64,000 nt of DNA from NCBI RefSeq assembly GCF_000716875.1, contig NZ_JNWQ01000031.1, positions 11,412 through 75,411 on the forward strand. The letters are read 5' to 3'. Numbering within the stretch: the stretch's first letter is position 1; the number at the start of each line of letters is the position of its first letter. Positions 50,552 to 61,201 of this stretch are shown piece after piece. The stretch is from Streptomyces novaecaesareae (GTDB lineage Bacteria; Actinomycetota; Actinomycetes; Streptomycetales; Streptomycetaceae). A model generated the notes under the pieces. That model was given only the letters and a program-made list of their open reading frames with translations, was not told where the DNA came from and made no database searches. Made by a program: the position numbers and the translations under genes.

Positions 50552-51463
50552 GTGGCAGGCACGTACTGGGACAAGGACAGCCAGCAGTGGGTGGCCCGGC
50601 CACCGGCGGGCGAGGCAGCCCCGCCACCGCCTCCGGTGGATCCCCCCGTCACACCCGCGCGCCCGACCTCGCCCCCGCCACCGCCGGTCGGCCCACCGGC
50701 ACCGCCGGCCGAGCCACCGCTGATCACCCCGCCGCGCGACCCCGGGCCGCAGAGCCCGCCGCCCACCGGGAAGCGGCCGCCCCGGCGGCTGCTGGTGGCC
50801 GCCCTGGCCGGCGCCCTCATCGGGGTGCTCGCGGGCGGCGGCGGGTACCTGCTGACCCGACACCGGGACGGAGCCGAGCCGACGGGCACGACGACCCTCA
50901 CCGGCGCACCCCCGGTCACGGCCTCCGGCTCCCCCTCCCGCACGCCGTCCGCCACCTCCACCCCCATCACTCCGCCCCCGACGCCCACCCCGACCCCGAC
51001 GCCGACCGGGCCGCACCTCGCCCCGGTCCAGGACCCGAGCGGCTTCACCCTCGTCGTCCCGGACGGCTGGCAGCGACGGAACGACGGCCACTCCACCTTC
51101 TACGAGCCCCCGGACAAGCTCAGCCTGGTCCAGGTGTACGCGATGGACGCCAACGCCCCGTACGACCAGGCCGTCGCCACCGACTCCGCCCTGGCCGGCG
51201 ACGCGACGAGGTTCCCGGGCTACCACCGCATCCGCCTGGAGCGGACGGCCGGCGGCGGCGCGGAGCTGGAGTACGCCTACAACCACTCCTCCGGCACCGT
51301 CCGACGAGCGGTCGACCACATCGTCAACGGCCCGAACGGCACCGCCTACGCCGTCATCGTGGCCGGCCCCGAGGGCGACTGGCCCACCGGGCTCCAGGCC
51401 CTCCGGGAGGCGGAGCTCACCGGCTTCTGCTTCGCCGCCCAGTGCCCGGCCGCCGCCGGCTGA
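50552..51463 (+). CDS. Single-pass membrane protein with extracellular domain
   Basis: A 303-residue protein: an N-terminal WxxxxxxWV-like piece (TYWDKDSQQWVARPP, similar to DUF2510 starts), a long proline-rich cytoplasmic stretch, one membrane segment (LLVAALAGALIGVLAGGGGYLL, in part), a Ser/Thr/Pro linker, and an external domain of about 140 residues (DPSGFTLVVPDGWQRRN onward) with two Cys near the end (CFAAQC). Function unknown; the external part resembles lipoprotein LpqN-like or PsbP-like folds seen behind kinases. GTG 50552 follows GGGA. Third gene of the trio with the two motif-bearing proteins. Confidence 0.75.
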   Translation: MAGTYWDKDSQQWVARPPAGEAAPPPPPVDPPVTPARPTSPPPPPVGPPAPPAEPPLITPPRDPGPQSPPPTGKRPPRRLLVAALAGALIGVLAGGGGYLLTRHRDGAEPTGTTTLTGAPPVTASGSPSRTPSATSTPITPPPTPTPTPTPTGPHLAPVQDPSGFTLVVPDGWQRRNDGHSTFYEPPDKLSLVQVYAMDANAPYDQAVATDSALAGDATRFPGYHRIRLERTAGGGAELEYAYNHSSGTVRRAVDHIVNGPNGTAYAVIVAGPEGDWPTGLQALREAELTGFCFAAQCPAAAG

Positions 51464-51504
51464 CCCCGGCCCGCCGCGCCTGACCCACGCACCGCCCGCC
51501 GGGG

Positions 51505-54585
<3,081 letters not shown>

Positions 54586-54591
54586 CCAGCA

Positions 54592-54626
54592 CGCGCGGGA
54601 AGTCGGCCGGGCCGACTTCCCGCGCG
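54592..54626. terminator. Bidirectional terminator, 17-bp arms
   Basis: CGCGCGGGAAGTCGGCC and its exact complement surround a single G. It separates the convergent tetR and DMT transporter genes. Its core GGGAAGTCGGCC reappears in the hairpin at 55773. Confidence 0.85.
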
Positions 54627-54635
54627 GTCATGCGT

Positions 54636-55571
54636 CTACCGCCGAGCGGGCAGCGCCAGGAACGCCAGCCCGCAGGCCAGCACCGCCAGCCCGCACCAGG
54701 AGACGGCGGGCAGCCGCTCCCCCAGCGCCGCGACACCCAGCACGGCGGCGACGGCCGGTTCGGCGAGCGTCAGCGTGGTGGCCGTCTGAGCGGTGGTGTG
54801 CCGCAGGCCGTGGCCGAACAGGCGGTACGCGAGGAAGGTGGTGATCACCGCGAGGTGCAGCACCACGCCCGTGCCGCGCGCCGAGGCCAGCCACTCCAGG
54901 TCACCGGCGAGCAGCACCGGCAGGACGATCAGCGCCCCGCCGCCGAACATCGCCCCCATCACCCCGCCCGAGGGGTGTCCGCCCGCGATCAGCCGCCCGC
55001 CGATCAGCGAGTACACGGCGTACGAGAGCCCCGAGAGCGCCGCCAGCAGCACCCCGGCCGGGTCCACCGCCGCGCCACCACCGGCGAGTTCGGGCCCCAG
55101 CACCAGCACGGCACAGCCGAGCACGGCCAGCGCCGTCGCCCCGGCCCACCGCCCGCTCGGCCGCCCCTGCCGGGCGAGCCACCCGAGCAGGCCGGTGAAC
55201 ACCGGCGCACTGCCCAGCGCGATCACCGTCGCCACCGCAACGCCCGTACGGCTCACCGCCGGGTAGAAGGTCACCGGATACCCGGCCACCGCGACCGCAC
55301 CGGCCGCCAGCAGCAAGCGTTCACGCGCCCCGCACCGCCGGGGCAGCGCCCAGGCGGTGCGGTCGGTGAGGAACAACAGCAGCCCGCCGAGGACCAGCCC
55401 GGCGGCACCGATCCCCGCCGCCGGGGCGCCCCCGGGGGCCAGCGAACTGGCCGTCCCGGTGGTGCCCCAGAGCACGGCGGCGATCAGGATCGGCAGCGCG
55501 CCGCCGCGCGAGCGGGCGCGGCGGGGAGCCGAGGGAATGGCGTGGGCAGGCGAAGACAAACGATTCGGCAC
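54636..55571 (-). CDS. EamA/DMT family transporter
   Basis: A 311-residue protein with ten membrane segments in two EamA repeats (first from LPILIAAVLWGTTGTASSLA, second from AVDPAGVLLAALSGLSYAVY). These export small metabolites or amino acids; the substrate is unknown. GTG 55571 with GGAAG upstream. Bracketed by two related hairpins (54592-54626 and 55773-55817). Confidence 0.9.
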   Translation of the reverse strand: MPNRLSSPAHAIPSAPRRARSRGGALPILIAAVLWGTTGTASSLAPGGAPAAGIGAAGLVLGGLLLFLTDRTAWALPRRCGARERLLLAAGAVAVAGYPVTFYPAVSRTGVAVATVIALGSAPVFTGLLGWLARQGRPSGRWAGATALAVLGCAVLVLGPELAGGGAAVDPAGVLLAALSGLSYAVYSLIGGRLIAGGHPSGGVMGAMFGGGALIVLPVLLAGDLEWLASARGTGVVLHLAVITTFLAYRLFGHGLRHTTAQTATTLTLAEPAVAAVLGVAALGERLPAVSWCGLAVLACGLAFLALPARR

Positions 55572-55772
55572 AGTGGTGAACTTCCGTCGTCGAAGACCGT
55601 CAGAGGAGGTTTCGAGAACGGGCGCACGCCATCAGCCCACGGCGACCTCACCAGGCCGAGCCGGGACGAAGGGGATCAAGCCACCGACGCGCGCGCCCGA
55701 TCAGGCGCTGAGCGGCGGCAGCACGACGTGCCAGTACAGGTTCACGCCCCCGATGCTACCCGGGCGGGAAAC
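55572..55772. other. Upstream region of the DMT transporter
   Basis: About 200 bases without a supported gene. A 14-codon frame (MNLYWHVVLPPLSA, leftward, GTG 55748) with a weak ribosome site is visible but cannot be called. The transporter promoter should be here. Confidence 0.35.
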
Positions 55773-55817
55773 GGTGCTGCGTGGGAAGTCGGCCAGGCCG
55801 ACTTCCCACGCAGCACC
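55773..55817. terminator. Terminator hairpin, 22-bp arms
   Basis: Arms starting GGTGCTGCGTGGGAAGTCGG and ending CCGACTTCCCACGCAGCACC pair perfectly around one A. It directly abuts the stop of the VapC remnant and shares the core GGGAAGTCGGCC with the hairpin at 54592-54626. Confidence 0.85.
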
Positions 55818-55913
55818 TCAACCTGAGACGCCGAGCGTGATCGCTTGGACGCCGGGAAGGTCCGAGAATCCGGCGGAAGCGTCAGTGGTGTCGAGAATCA
55901 GTCGGCGGGCCAC
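55818..55913 (-). pseudogene. VapC (PIN-domain) toxin remnant
   Basis: Overlapping the end of the Phd antitoxin by 16 bases, as VapC genes usually do, GTG 55913 opens a frame of only 31 residues: MARRLILDTTDASAG then FSDLPGVQAITLGVSG. The start is that of a PIN toxin (first catalytic Asp in LILDT) and the end resembles a PIN C-terminus (phe-x-x-leu-pro-gly-val). The roughly 100 residues between, with the other acidic residues, are missing, so I read this as an in-frame internal deletion. Identification rests on short matches. Confidence 0.6.
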
Positions 55914-56140
55914 TCAGCCACCCTGTCGTTGAGCATGGCGCGAGCGGACGCCACATCCGCCGCGAAGTCCTCATCCGGCCCGAATCGCCGGAGAACGTCA
56001 TTCAGCGCGGCTCCGTTACCCGAGGGGGCCGGCCCGATCACGGCAATGCGCCGACCGCCTCGGGTGACGATGATCGTCTCACCGTGCTCTGCCGAGTCCA
56101 GCACGGCGGCGAAGCTTCTCGAAGCCTCTGTTGCAGTCAT
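55898..56140 (-). CDS. Phd/YefM family antitoxin
   Basis: An 80-residue antitoxin: MTATEASRSFAAVLDSAEHGE, then TIIVTRGGRRIAVIGP, the Phd/YefM fold, and an acidic C-terminal tail (FGPDEDFAADVASARAML) that would wrap the toxin. ATG 56140 overlaps the stop of the upstream HATPase gene (TGATG), so translation is coupled; ATG 56149 is possible. The partner toxin survives only as a 31-residue remnant, so this is an orphan antitoxin that may still bind its promoter or guard against related toxins. Confidence 0.82.
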   Translation of the reverse strand: MTATEASRSFAAVLDSAEHGETIIVTRGGRRIAVIGPAPSGNGAALNDVLRRFGPDEDFAADVASARAMLNDRVAEWPAD

Positions 56141-56595
56141 CAGCCGCATGGAATCAGATGATCTGAGACAGGCCCCGCCGGCGAGGGGAGGGCGAGTTCG
56201 CACCAGGTGGTCTTGCCGATGTAGCCCTCGCCGCGCGGGTGGGCGCCCCAGGAGGTGGCGAGGGAGGCGACGAGTTCGAGGCCCCGGCCGGACTCGTCCT
56301 CGGCGGCGGCGTGGCGCATGGTCGGGAGTTCGGCGTTCGCGTCCGAGACCTCGATGCGGAGCAGGGTGCTCGTGGGGAGGAGAACGCGGACACCGATCAT
56401 CCGGCCCCGCGGGGAGCAGGCGTGGCGGCAGGCGTTGGTGACGAGCTCGCTGAGGAGGATCAGGCCAGTCTCGGCGGAGTCGATCGGCATCTCCCACTGG
56501 AAGGCCTGCCGGATGAAGCGGACACGGGCGCGGCCGGCGCTGCGGGGGAGGCAGGGGAACATCCACTCGACGACATCGACGGGCTGAGTGAGCAT
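56140..56595 (-). CDS. HATPase_c anti-sigma-like regulatory ATPase
   Basis: A 151-residue RsbW-like protein. The N-box ELVTNACRHA, the G1-type DESGRGLELV and the G2-type region GYIGKTTWCEL are visible. Proteins of this type bind sigma or anti-anti-sigma factors, and small ones often neighbour XRE/DUF397 genes in streptomycetes. ATG 56595 with AAGGAC six bases upstream. It diverges from the XRE gene. Confidence 0.85.
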   Translation of the reverse strand: MLTQPVDVVEWMFPCLPRSAGRARVRFIRQAFQWEMPIDSAETGLILLSELVTNACRHACSPRGRMIGVRVLLPTSTLLRIEVSDANAELPTMRHAAAEDESGRGLELVASLATSWGAHPRGEGYIGKTTWCELALPSPAGPVSDHLIPCG

Positions 56596-56781
56596 CAGAG
56601 TCCTTGGGGGGTGTACGGACGGCGTCACTCACAAGAGCTGAGTTCGGCCATTTCACCCTTCAAGAGTCGGCAGACGGGCATAGCCTCAGCAGTAACACGA
56701 CAGGTACAGCGAGAGCTTGAACCGCCCTGTGACCAGGGCAGGGAGGGGCACCGGGCGATGAGCACGCCGAAGGAGAACCCG

Positions 56782-57564
56782 ATGTCGTGGAAGTACTGCG
56801 GCGATCAGCTCAAGCGGTGGCGCACTCGCGCGGGCGTAACCCGGGAGAAGCTGGCCCAGGCGGCCTGCTACGACATCGAGAGCGTGCGGTCGATGGAGGC
56901 GGGGAGGAGGAGGCCGTCGCTCAAGTTGCTTCAGGTGGCGGATGAGTTGTGCGACGCGAAGGGGATGCTGCTGGGGGCCGTGGACTTCCTGAAGCCGGAG
57001 AAGTTCCCCTCCTTCTCGCAGGACTTCATGAAATATGAGCCCGAGGCAACCGTCTTGAGCTCATACGAGAACCAGCTCGTCCCTGGCTTGCTTCAGACCG
57101 AGGCCACTGTCCGCTCCCTGCTGAACGCACACTGGCCGCCACTCGACGACGACACCCTGGAAGAACGAGTTGCGGGCCGATTGGATCGGCAGGCGATCCT
57201 GAGCAAGCAGACAAAGTCGTTCAGCTTCCTCATCGATGAGTTCGCTCTCCTCCGTCGGGTTGGCACCGCTTCAGAACACAAGGAGCAGTTGAACCGCCTC
57301 CTTGAAGCAGGCAAGCCCAGACACATCGACATTCAGGTAGTACCTGCCAGGTGTCTACATCCGGGCGTCAATGGCGCATTCGTCCTGCTAGAGACTGCCG
57401 ATCATGAGCGCCTTGCCTACGAGGAAGGCCAGTCCATGGGCTTGCTGTCCGCCGACCCGGAGAAGGTGAATCTGCTATGGCAGCGCCATGCGATGATCCT
57501 CCGGCAGGCCCTCAGCCCCGAGGAGTCGGCTAGTTTCATCAACAAGTTGGCGGAGGAGCTATGA
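56782..57564 (+). CDS. XRE family regulator with DUF5753
   Basis: A 260-residue protein: XRE HTH (about 8-65, LKRWRTRAGVTREKLAQAA, YDIESVRSMEAGRRRPS) followed by the DUF5753 domain (about 85-255, YENQLVPGLLQTEA opens it). This is the WhiJ/AbaA-regulator architecture, found in many copies in streptomycetes and tied to development and antibiotic control. ATG 56782 has AAGGAG six bases upstream; ATG 56758 is the alternative. Overlaps the DUF397 gene by four bases. Confidence 0.9.
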   Translation: MSWKYCGDQLKRWRTRAGVTREKLAQAACYDIESVRSMEAGRRRPSLKLLQVADELCDAKGMLLGAVDFLKPEKFPSFSQDFMKYEPEATVLSSYENQLVPGLLQTEATVRSLLNAHWPPLDDDTLEERVAGRLDRQAILSKQTKSFSFLIDEFALLRRVGTASEHKEQLNRLLEAGKPRHIDIQVVPARCLHPGVNGAFVLLETADHERLAYEEGQSMGLLSADPEKVNLLWQRHAMILRQALSPEESASFINKLAEEL

Positions 57565-57761
57565 GCACCAACCTGGCCTGGGTGAAGTCCAGCCACAGCG
57601 GCACAGAGGGCGGGAACTGCATCGAAGTTGCCCCCTCCCCCTCCGCCATCCACGTCCGGGACTCCAAGGACAAGACCGGCCCGACCCTCACCTTCTCCCC
57701 CTCCGCCTGGTCCGCCTTCGTCGCCCTCGCTGCCGAAGCTCAAGTCGCCGAGTCCGAGTGA
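57561..57761 (+). CDS. DUF397 protein (BldB/WhiJ-locus type partner)
   Basis: A 66-residue DUF397 protein: LAWVKSSHSGTEGGNCIEVA, then VRDSKDKTGPTLTFSPSAW. In streptomycetes such proteins pair with an adjacent XRE regulator and modulate its binding. The ATGA overlap with the XRE gene shows translational coupling. Confidence 0.92.
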   Translation: MSTNLAWVKSSHSGTEGGNCIEVAPSPSAIHVRDSKDKTGPTLTFSPSAWSAFVALAAEAQVAESE

Positions 57762-57817
57762 TCCCTTAGTGGAATGGGTGGGTAACCACCTTCCAACCAC
57801 CCTCGCACGCAGCAGAT

Positions 57818-57862
57818 ATGACTAATCGTCACGACTTCACCACGGCCGGTCGCGCCGTGTAG
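57818..57862 (+). CDS. Possible 14-residue leader ORF
   Basis: ATG 57818 encodes MTNRHDFTTAGRAV and stops 20 bases before a CCCCCG/CGGGGG hairpin. It has no clear ribosome site, so it could be a leaderless leader peptide or chance. Low confidence. Confidence 0.2.
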   Translation: MTNRHDFTTAGRAV

Positions 57863-57881
57863 CGTGCGCATCAACGAACAA

Positions 57882-57912
57882 CCCCCGCCGGTGCTCCAAC
57901 ACCGAACGGGGG
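57882..57912 (+). promoter_or_regulatory. Leader hairpin
   Basis: CCCCCG/CGGGGG with an inner GGTG/CACC forms a hairpin in the leader of the 57947 gene, 35 bases before its start. It could be an attenuator or the terminator of the preceding DUF397 gene. Confidence 0.5.
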
Positions 57913-57946
57913 TCTGACCATCACGATCGACGAAGGACTCGATCCT

Positions 57947-58801
57947 GTGGCTACCCACGACTCTACCGTCCCCATGGCCTCGCCCGGCTACGGCAAGCAG
58001 AGCGCCCCGGGGCAACTTCCTCCGGCTGCCGACGACTTCACGCACCTCCCGGTCCGCGAGGCGTACCTCGCCAGCCTGATCAACAACCTCCCCGACGGCG
58101 CCGCGATGGACGTCAAGACCCTCGCCGCCTACCAGCCCCTCTTCGGGCAGATGGCCGTCCGTACGGCCCTCAACAGGCTCTCCACCGCTGGTCACCTGCG
58201 CCGCGTCCGCGAGCGCGTGAACGCCGACCGGCCCCAGTGGGTGTTCCGCACCTACTTCTCCCGGACGCCTCGCAGCGACGCCTGGTGGAATCACTTCATC
58301 GCCACCGGCGACAGCCCGAAGGAGTCAACGGACGCCGCACCCGACCCCCCGGAAGAGCGACGCGCCTCCCCCGCCTACACCGCCCTCGCCGGCCTCGGCG
58401 TCGCGGACGCCCGGCTCGCTCTATCCGCCGCCGACTGCGCCGCCCTCGAACCGCTCGCCGCCGAGTGGCTGGATCGGGGCACCACCCTCGCCCTCTTCAC
58501 CGCCGCGCTCACCGCGAACCTTCCGCCCGACGTTCACAGCCCGGCGGGCTTCACCCGGCGCCGCCTGATCGACAAGCTGCCGCCGGAACGCCCCCACCCC
58601 CAGCCCGCCCGCATCGTCGAGTGCACCGACTGCCGCACCCCCTGCCGCCCCGAGGCCCTCCTCGGCGGCCTCTGCCGGGCCTGCCGCTCCCCCGGCGGCA
58701 TCAACCGCAGCGCACCGCCCTCGCCCCGCCTCTCCCCCGCCGCCGTCCACCGCCACGCGGCCCGCATCCGCCAGGCCCTGAGCACAGCGCCGCGATCATG
58801 A
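57947..58801 (+). CDS. Winged-helix protein with C-terminal zinc ribbon
   Basis: A 284-residue protein of unknown role. The N-terminal half (about 33-105) looks like a winged helix (MDVKTLAAYQPLFGQMAVRT, ALNRLSTAGHLRRVRER); the middle is Ala/Pro-rich; the C-terminus has a Cys cluster, C226-x2-C229-x3-C233 and C243-x2-C246, likely binding zinc. Similar proteins occur as hypothetical regulators in streptomycetes. GTG 57947 lacks a strong ribosome site. It carries no recombinase or relaxase motif. Confidence 0.75.
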   Translation: MATHDSTVPMASPGYGKQSAPGQLPPAADDFTHLPVREAYLASLINNLPDGAAMDVKTLAAYQPLFGQMAVRTALNRLSTAGHLRRVRERVNADRPQWVFRTYFSRTPRSDAWWNHFIATGDSPKESTDAAPDPPEERRASPAYTALAGLGVADARLALSAADCAALEPLAAEWLDRGTTLALFTAALTANLPPDVHSPAGFTRRRLIDKLPPERPHPQPARIVECTDCRTPCRPEALLGGLCRACRSPGGINRSAPPSPRLSPAAVHRHAARIRQALSTAPRS

Positions 58802-58995
58802 ATATTCACAGGCAGCAGCGTTAACCTATGCAAAATCCAAAGGTGAACTAAGTTACAAACCTTGGATTCCCAGTCGCCCGGTTTGCCCACATGCTGAGAT
58901 TCGTGCAATAGTCAAGGCATCGAACTTCGGCGGGCCCGACCTGGCACTGCCGACGCCCATCGCGCGGCACGCACCCCCTTGGCCGACGCGATGAC
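58802..58995. other. AT-rich intergenic patch
   Basis: Bases 58800-58920 are much more AT-rich than the rest and include the palindrome TGAATATTCA (58800-58809). No gene is supported. It may hold a promoter, a nucleoid-protein site or the edge of foreign DNA. Confidence 0.45.
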
Positions 58996-59043
58996 TTGCA
59001 GGGGCCCCCATCCGCCGGACCACGGCGACCTCGGGGGCCCTGC
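58996..59043 (-). terminator. Terminator of the second HATPase gene
   Basis: GCAGGGGCCCCC and GGGGGCCCTGC pair with one bulged base. It lies 32 bases after the stop of the HATPase gene. A 12-bp tandem repeat AGAGACGTCAGT (59057-59068, 59069-59080) covers the end of that gene. Confidence 0.6.
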
Positions 59044-59075
59044 GTGTTTTCCCCACAGAGACGTCAGTAGAGACG

Positions 59076-59621
59076 TCAGTGCCGCTCGCGCACCTTGAGC
59101 TCGAACCAGACCCCCTTGCCGCGCGGCAGCAGATCCGCACCCCAGCGGTCGGCGAGGTCGTCGACGACCTTCAGCCCCCGCCCCCGCTCGTTCACCGGCT
59201 TCGTCTCCGCGAGGATCATGCAGGGCAGCGCCCGCGACGAGTCCCGCACCTCGACCCGCAGCCAGCCCGGCTTGCGGCTCACCTGCAGACCGATGGTGCG
59301 CCCGGCGGCGTGCCGCACCGCGTTGGACACCAGCTCGCTGGTGAGTAACTCCCCGGCCTCCAGGTGCTGGTGGAGGTCCCAGGACTCCAGGACGGACAGC
59401 ACCAGCCGCCGGGCCACCGGGCCCGACTCCGGCCGGGAGGGCAGCCGCACCTCGCTCGGCGAGGACTGATCGCACAGCCTGCCGGAATACATCTCCTCAA
59501 GCTCCTCGGAACTGAGCCGCTCCAGCGCCGAGAGCGCTTCCCGGACGTCGACCCAGGACGTCGCGGCGACCGTGCCGGCCCCGGGAACTGATGACTGATC
59601 TGTTTCGCCCCAACCCGCCAT
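59076..59621 (-). CDS. HATPase_c regulatory ATPase (second copy)
   Basis: A protein of about 181 residues with the RsbW-like fold in its C-terminal two thirds: N-box ELVSNAVRHAAG, G1 NERGRGLKVVD and the end RGKGVWFELKV. The first 60 residues have no known domain. Start is uncertain: ATG 59621, 59630 or 59633 all lack a ribosome site; the open frame to 59705 runs into a likely promoter. It is only distantly similar to the 56140 protein. Confidence 0.8.
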   Translation of the reverse strand: MAGWGETDQSSVPGAGTVAATSWVDVREALSALERLSSEELEEMYSGRLCDQSSPSEVRLPSRPESGPVARRLVLSVLESWDLHQHLEAGELLTSELVSNAVRHAAGRTIGLQVSRKPGWLRVEVRDSSRALPCMILAETKPVNERGRGLKVVDDLADRWGADLLPRGKGVWFELKVRERH

Positions 59622-59687
59622 GCGGACCATCATTGCGGAACGCAAGCAGCCGCGTACGGACAATGAACAAACGATCTCGCCCGAGTC

Positions 59688-59715
59688 GGCATATGCCGGA
59701 TGCAAGGACAGTCAA
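59688..59715 (-). promoter_or_regulatory. Possible promoter of the second HATPase gene
   Basis: Leftward TTGACT (59715-59710) and TATGCC (59693-59688) are 16 bases apart; the -10 is part of the palindrome GGCATATGCC. Confidence 0.35.
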
Positions 59716-59771
59716 CCCGGGCGACGTGACCGTCAAACCCGGGTTGACCAGAACGCGTTGCTACCAGGTGC

Positions 59772-61016
59772 TTACCAGGAGCCCCACGGCACGTTCCAGC
59801 CGCTGAGGCCGTTGTCCGGCGCCAGGGTCTCCTTCTTGATCGAGTTCTTGACGATCACCACGTCCCCGACGATCGAGCCGCCGTAGAACTTGCCCATCGT
59901 GGTGGAGTCGCCGCCGCCCTCGACGTCCTTGAGGCCGACGCAGCCGTGGCTGACGTTGTCGCCGCCGAAGATGCTGTTCTTGGCCCACCAGTTGCCGTGC
60001 ACGTACGTGCCGGAGGTGGTGAGGCGCATCGAGTGCGGCACCTGGAGGTCGTAGGGCGCGCCGGTCATGCCGGGCAGGGTGCTGGACTGCATCCGCACCG
60101 TGCCCTCCTTGGACATGATGACCATGGTGCCGTTCCAGGTGGGGTGGTCGTCCGAGCCGGAGGTGATGTCGATCTCGGAGTTCTGGCCGTCCCCGCGCGC
60201 GACGGTCATCGTGTGCGCGGCGGCGTCAACCGTCGAGATCTGGGATCGCCCGATCGTGAAGGGCTCGTCCCGGTCCCCGCCGTACACCCCGGGGGCGATC
60301 TCCACGCTCTTGAGGCGGTAGTGCACAACCACCTTGGTGTCGGGCGCCCAGTACTGCTCCGGGCGGAAGTCCAGCCGGCGGTCGCCGAACCAGTGGCCCT
60401 TCACCGCGGTGCCGTTGCTGGTCTCGAAGGTGATGCCCTTCGCGACCTGGTCCTTGTTCTTGACGTCCTTGCTGAACTCCACCGAGACGATCATGCCGAC
60501 GCCGTACGTGGCGTCGTTGTCCACGTTGTCGGAGGCCTTGGCGAGCGCCGTCGGGGTCAGCGTGGTGAAGTTGCTGTCCGCCTGGGCGACCGCGCCGTCC
60601 GCGTCCGCGGCCATCGCGCTGACCTGGTAGGCGGTGCCCACCGCCAGGGCGGCCGACGGCGTCCAGGAGGAGCCGTCGGCGGAGATCGTGCCGGGGACCT
60701 CCTTGCCGGTCTTGTCGCTCACCTTCACCGTGGTGAGCTTGCCGCCGGTCGCACCGACCTTGATCGCGTTCGGTGCCACGTCCACCGAGCCGGTCTTGGG
60801 CTCGATGCTCACCGCAGCCTTCGAGACCTTCGGCGCCGCGCTGGTGGGGGCCGCCGCGGGCTGCGAGCCGGCCGCGGGCTGGGAGGCGGCCGCGCCGGCC
60901 CCCAGGTCGGCCTTGGCCGCGCTACCGCCCCCGCCCCCGCCACCGCCACAGGCGGCCGTCAGCGTCATTGCCCCGCCGACCAGACCGACGGCCACCACTC
61001 TGCGTATCGACCTCAA
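59772..61016 (-). CDS. L,D-transpeptidase lipoprotein (copy 1)
   Basis: A 414-residue cell-wall enzyme that makes 3-3 cross-links in peptidoglycan. Lipobox LTAAC anchors it after the signal RRVVAVGLVGGAM; a Gly/Ala linker, two Ig-like domains (about 70-260) and the YkuD domain follow, with HGNWW...SHGCVGL holding the catalytic His and Cys. Start is best placed at TTG 61016, since GGAAGGGG lies seven bases upstream and the signal peptide then starts correctly; the frame to 61127 has no ribosome site. Confidence 0.9.
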   Translation of the reverse strand: MRSIRRVVAVGLVGGAMTLTAACGGGGGGGGSAAKADLGAGAAASQPAAGSQPAAAPTSAAPKVSKAAVSIEPKTGSVDVAPNAIKVGATGGKLTTVKVSDKTGKEVPGTISADGSSWTPSAALAVGTAYQVSAMAADADGAVAQADSNFTTLTPTALAKASDNVDNDATYGVGMIVSVEFSKDVKNKDQVAKGITFETSNGTAVKGHWFGDRRLDFRPEQYWAPDTKVVVHYRLKSVEIAPGVYGGDRDEPFTIGRSQISTVDAAAHTMTVARGDGQNSEIDITSGSDDHPTWNGTMVIMSKEGTVRMQSSTLPGMTGAPYDLQVPHSMRLTTSGTYVHGNWWAKNSIFGGDNVSHGCVGLKDVEGGGDSTTMGKFYGGSIVGDVVIVKNSIKKETLAPDNGLSGWNVPWGSW

Positions 61017-61201
61017 CGTCGATCCCCTTCCTCTGAACTCCCCGAACTCCCCGTGGACCCGGCCATCGGAAAGGTTGCGCCATGCACGGGGCTGCACGCC
61101 CCGGAAACCGGAGCGGCCCGACCCCAACGGGTGAGGATCGGACCGCTCGGCGAGAACTCACCGGAGTGCCCGGAGTACCCGGGCCAACCTCCGGGTAGGG
61201 C

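Noticed and set aside
55704..55748. 14-codon minus-strand frame MNLYWHVVLPPLSA
   Set aside because: Too short and no context (no following attenuator); weak ribosome site only.
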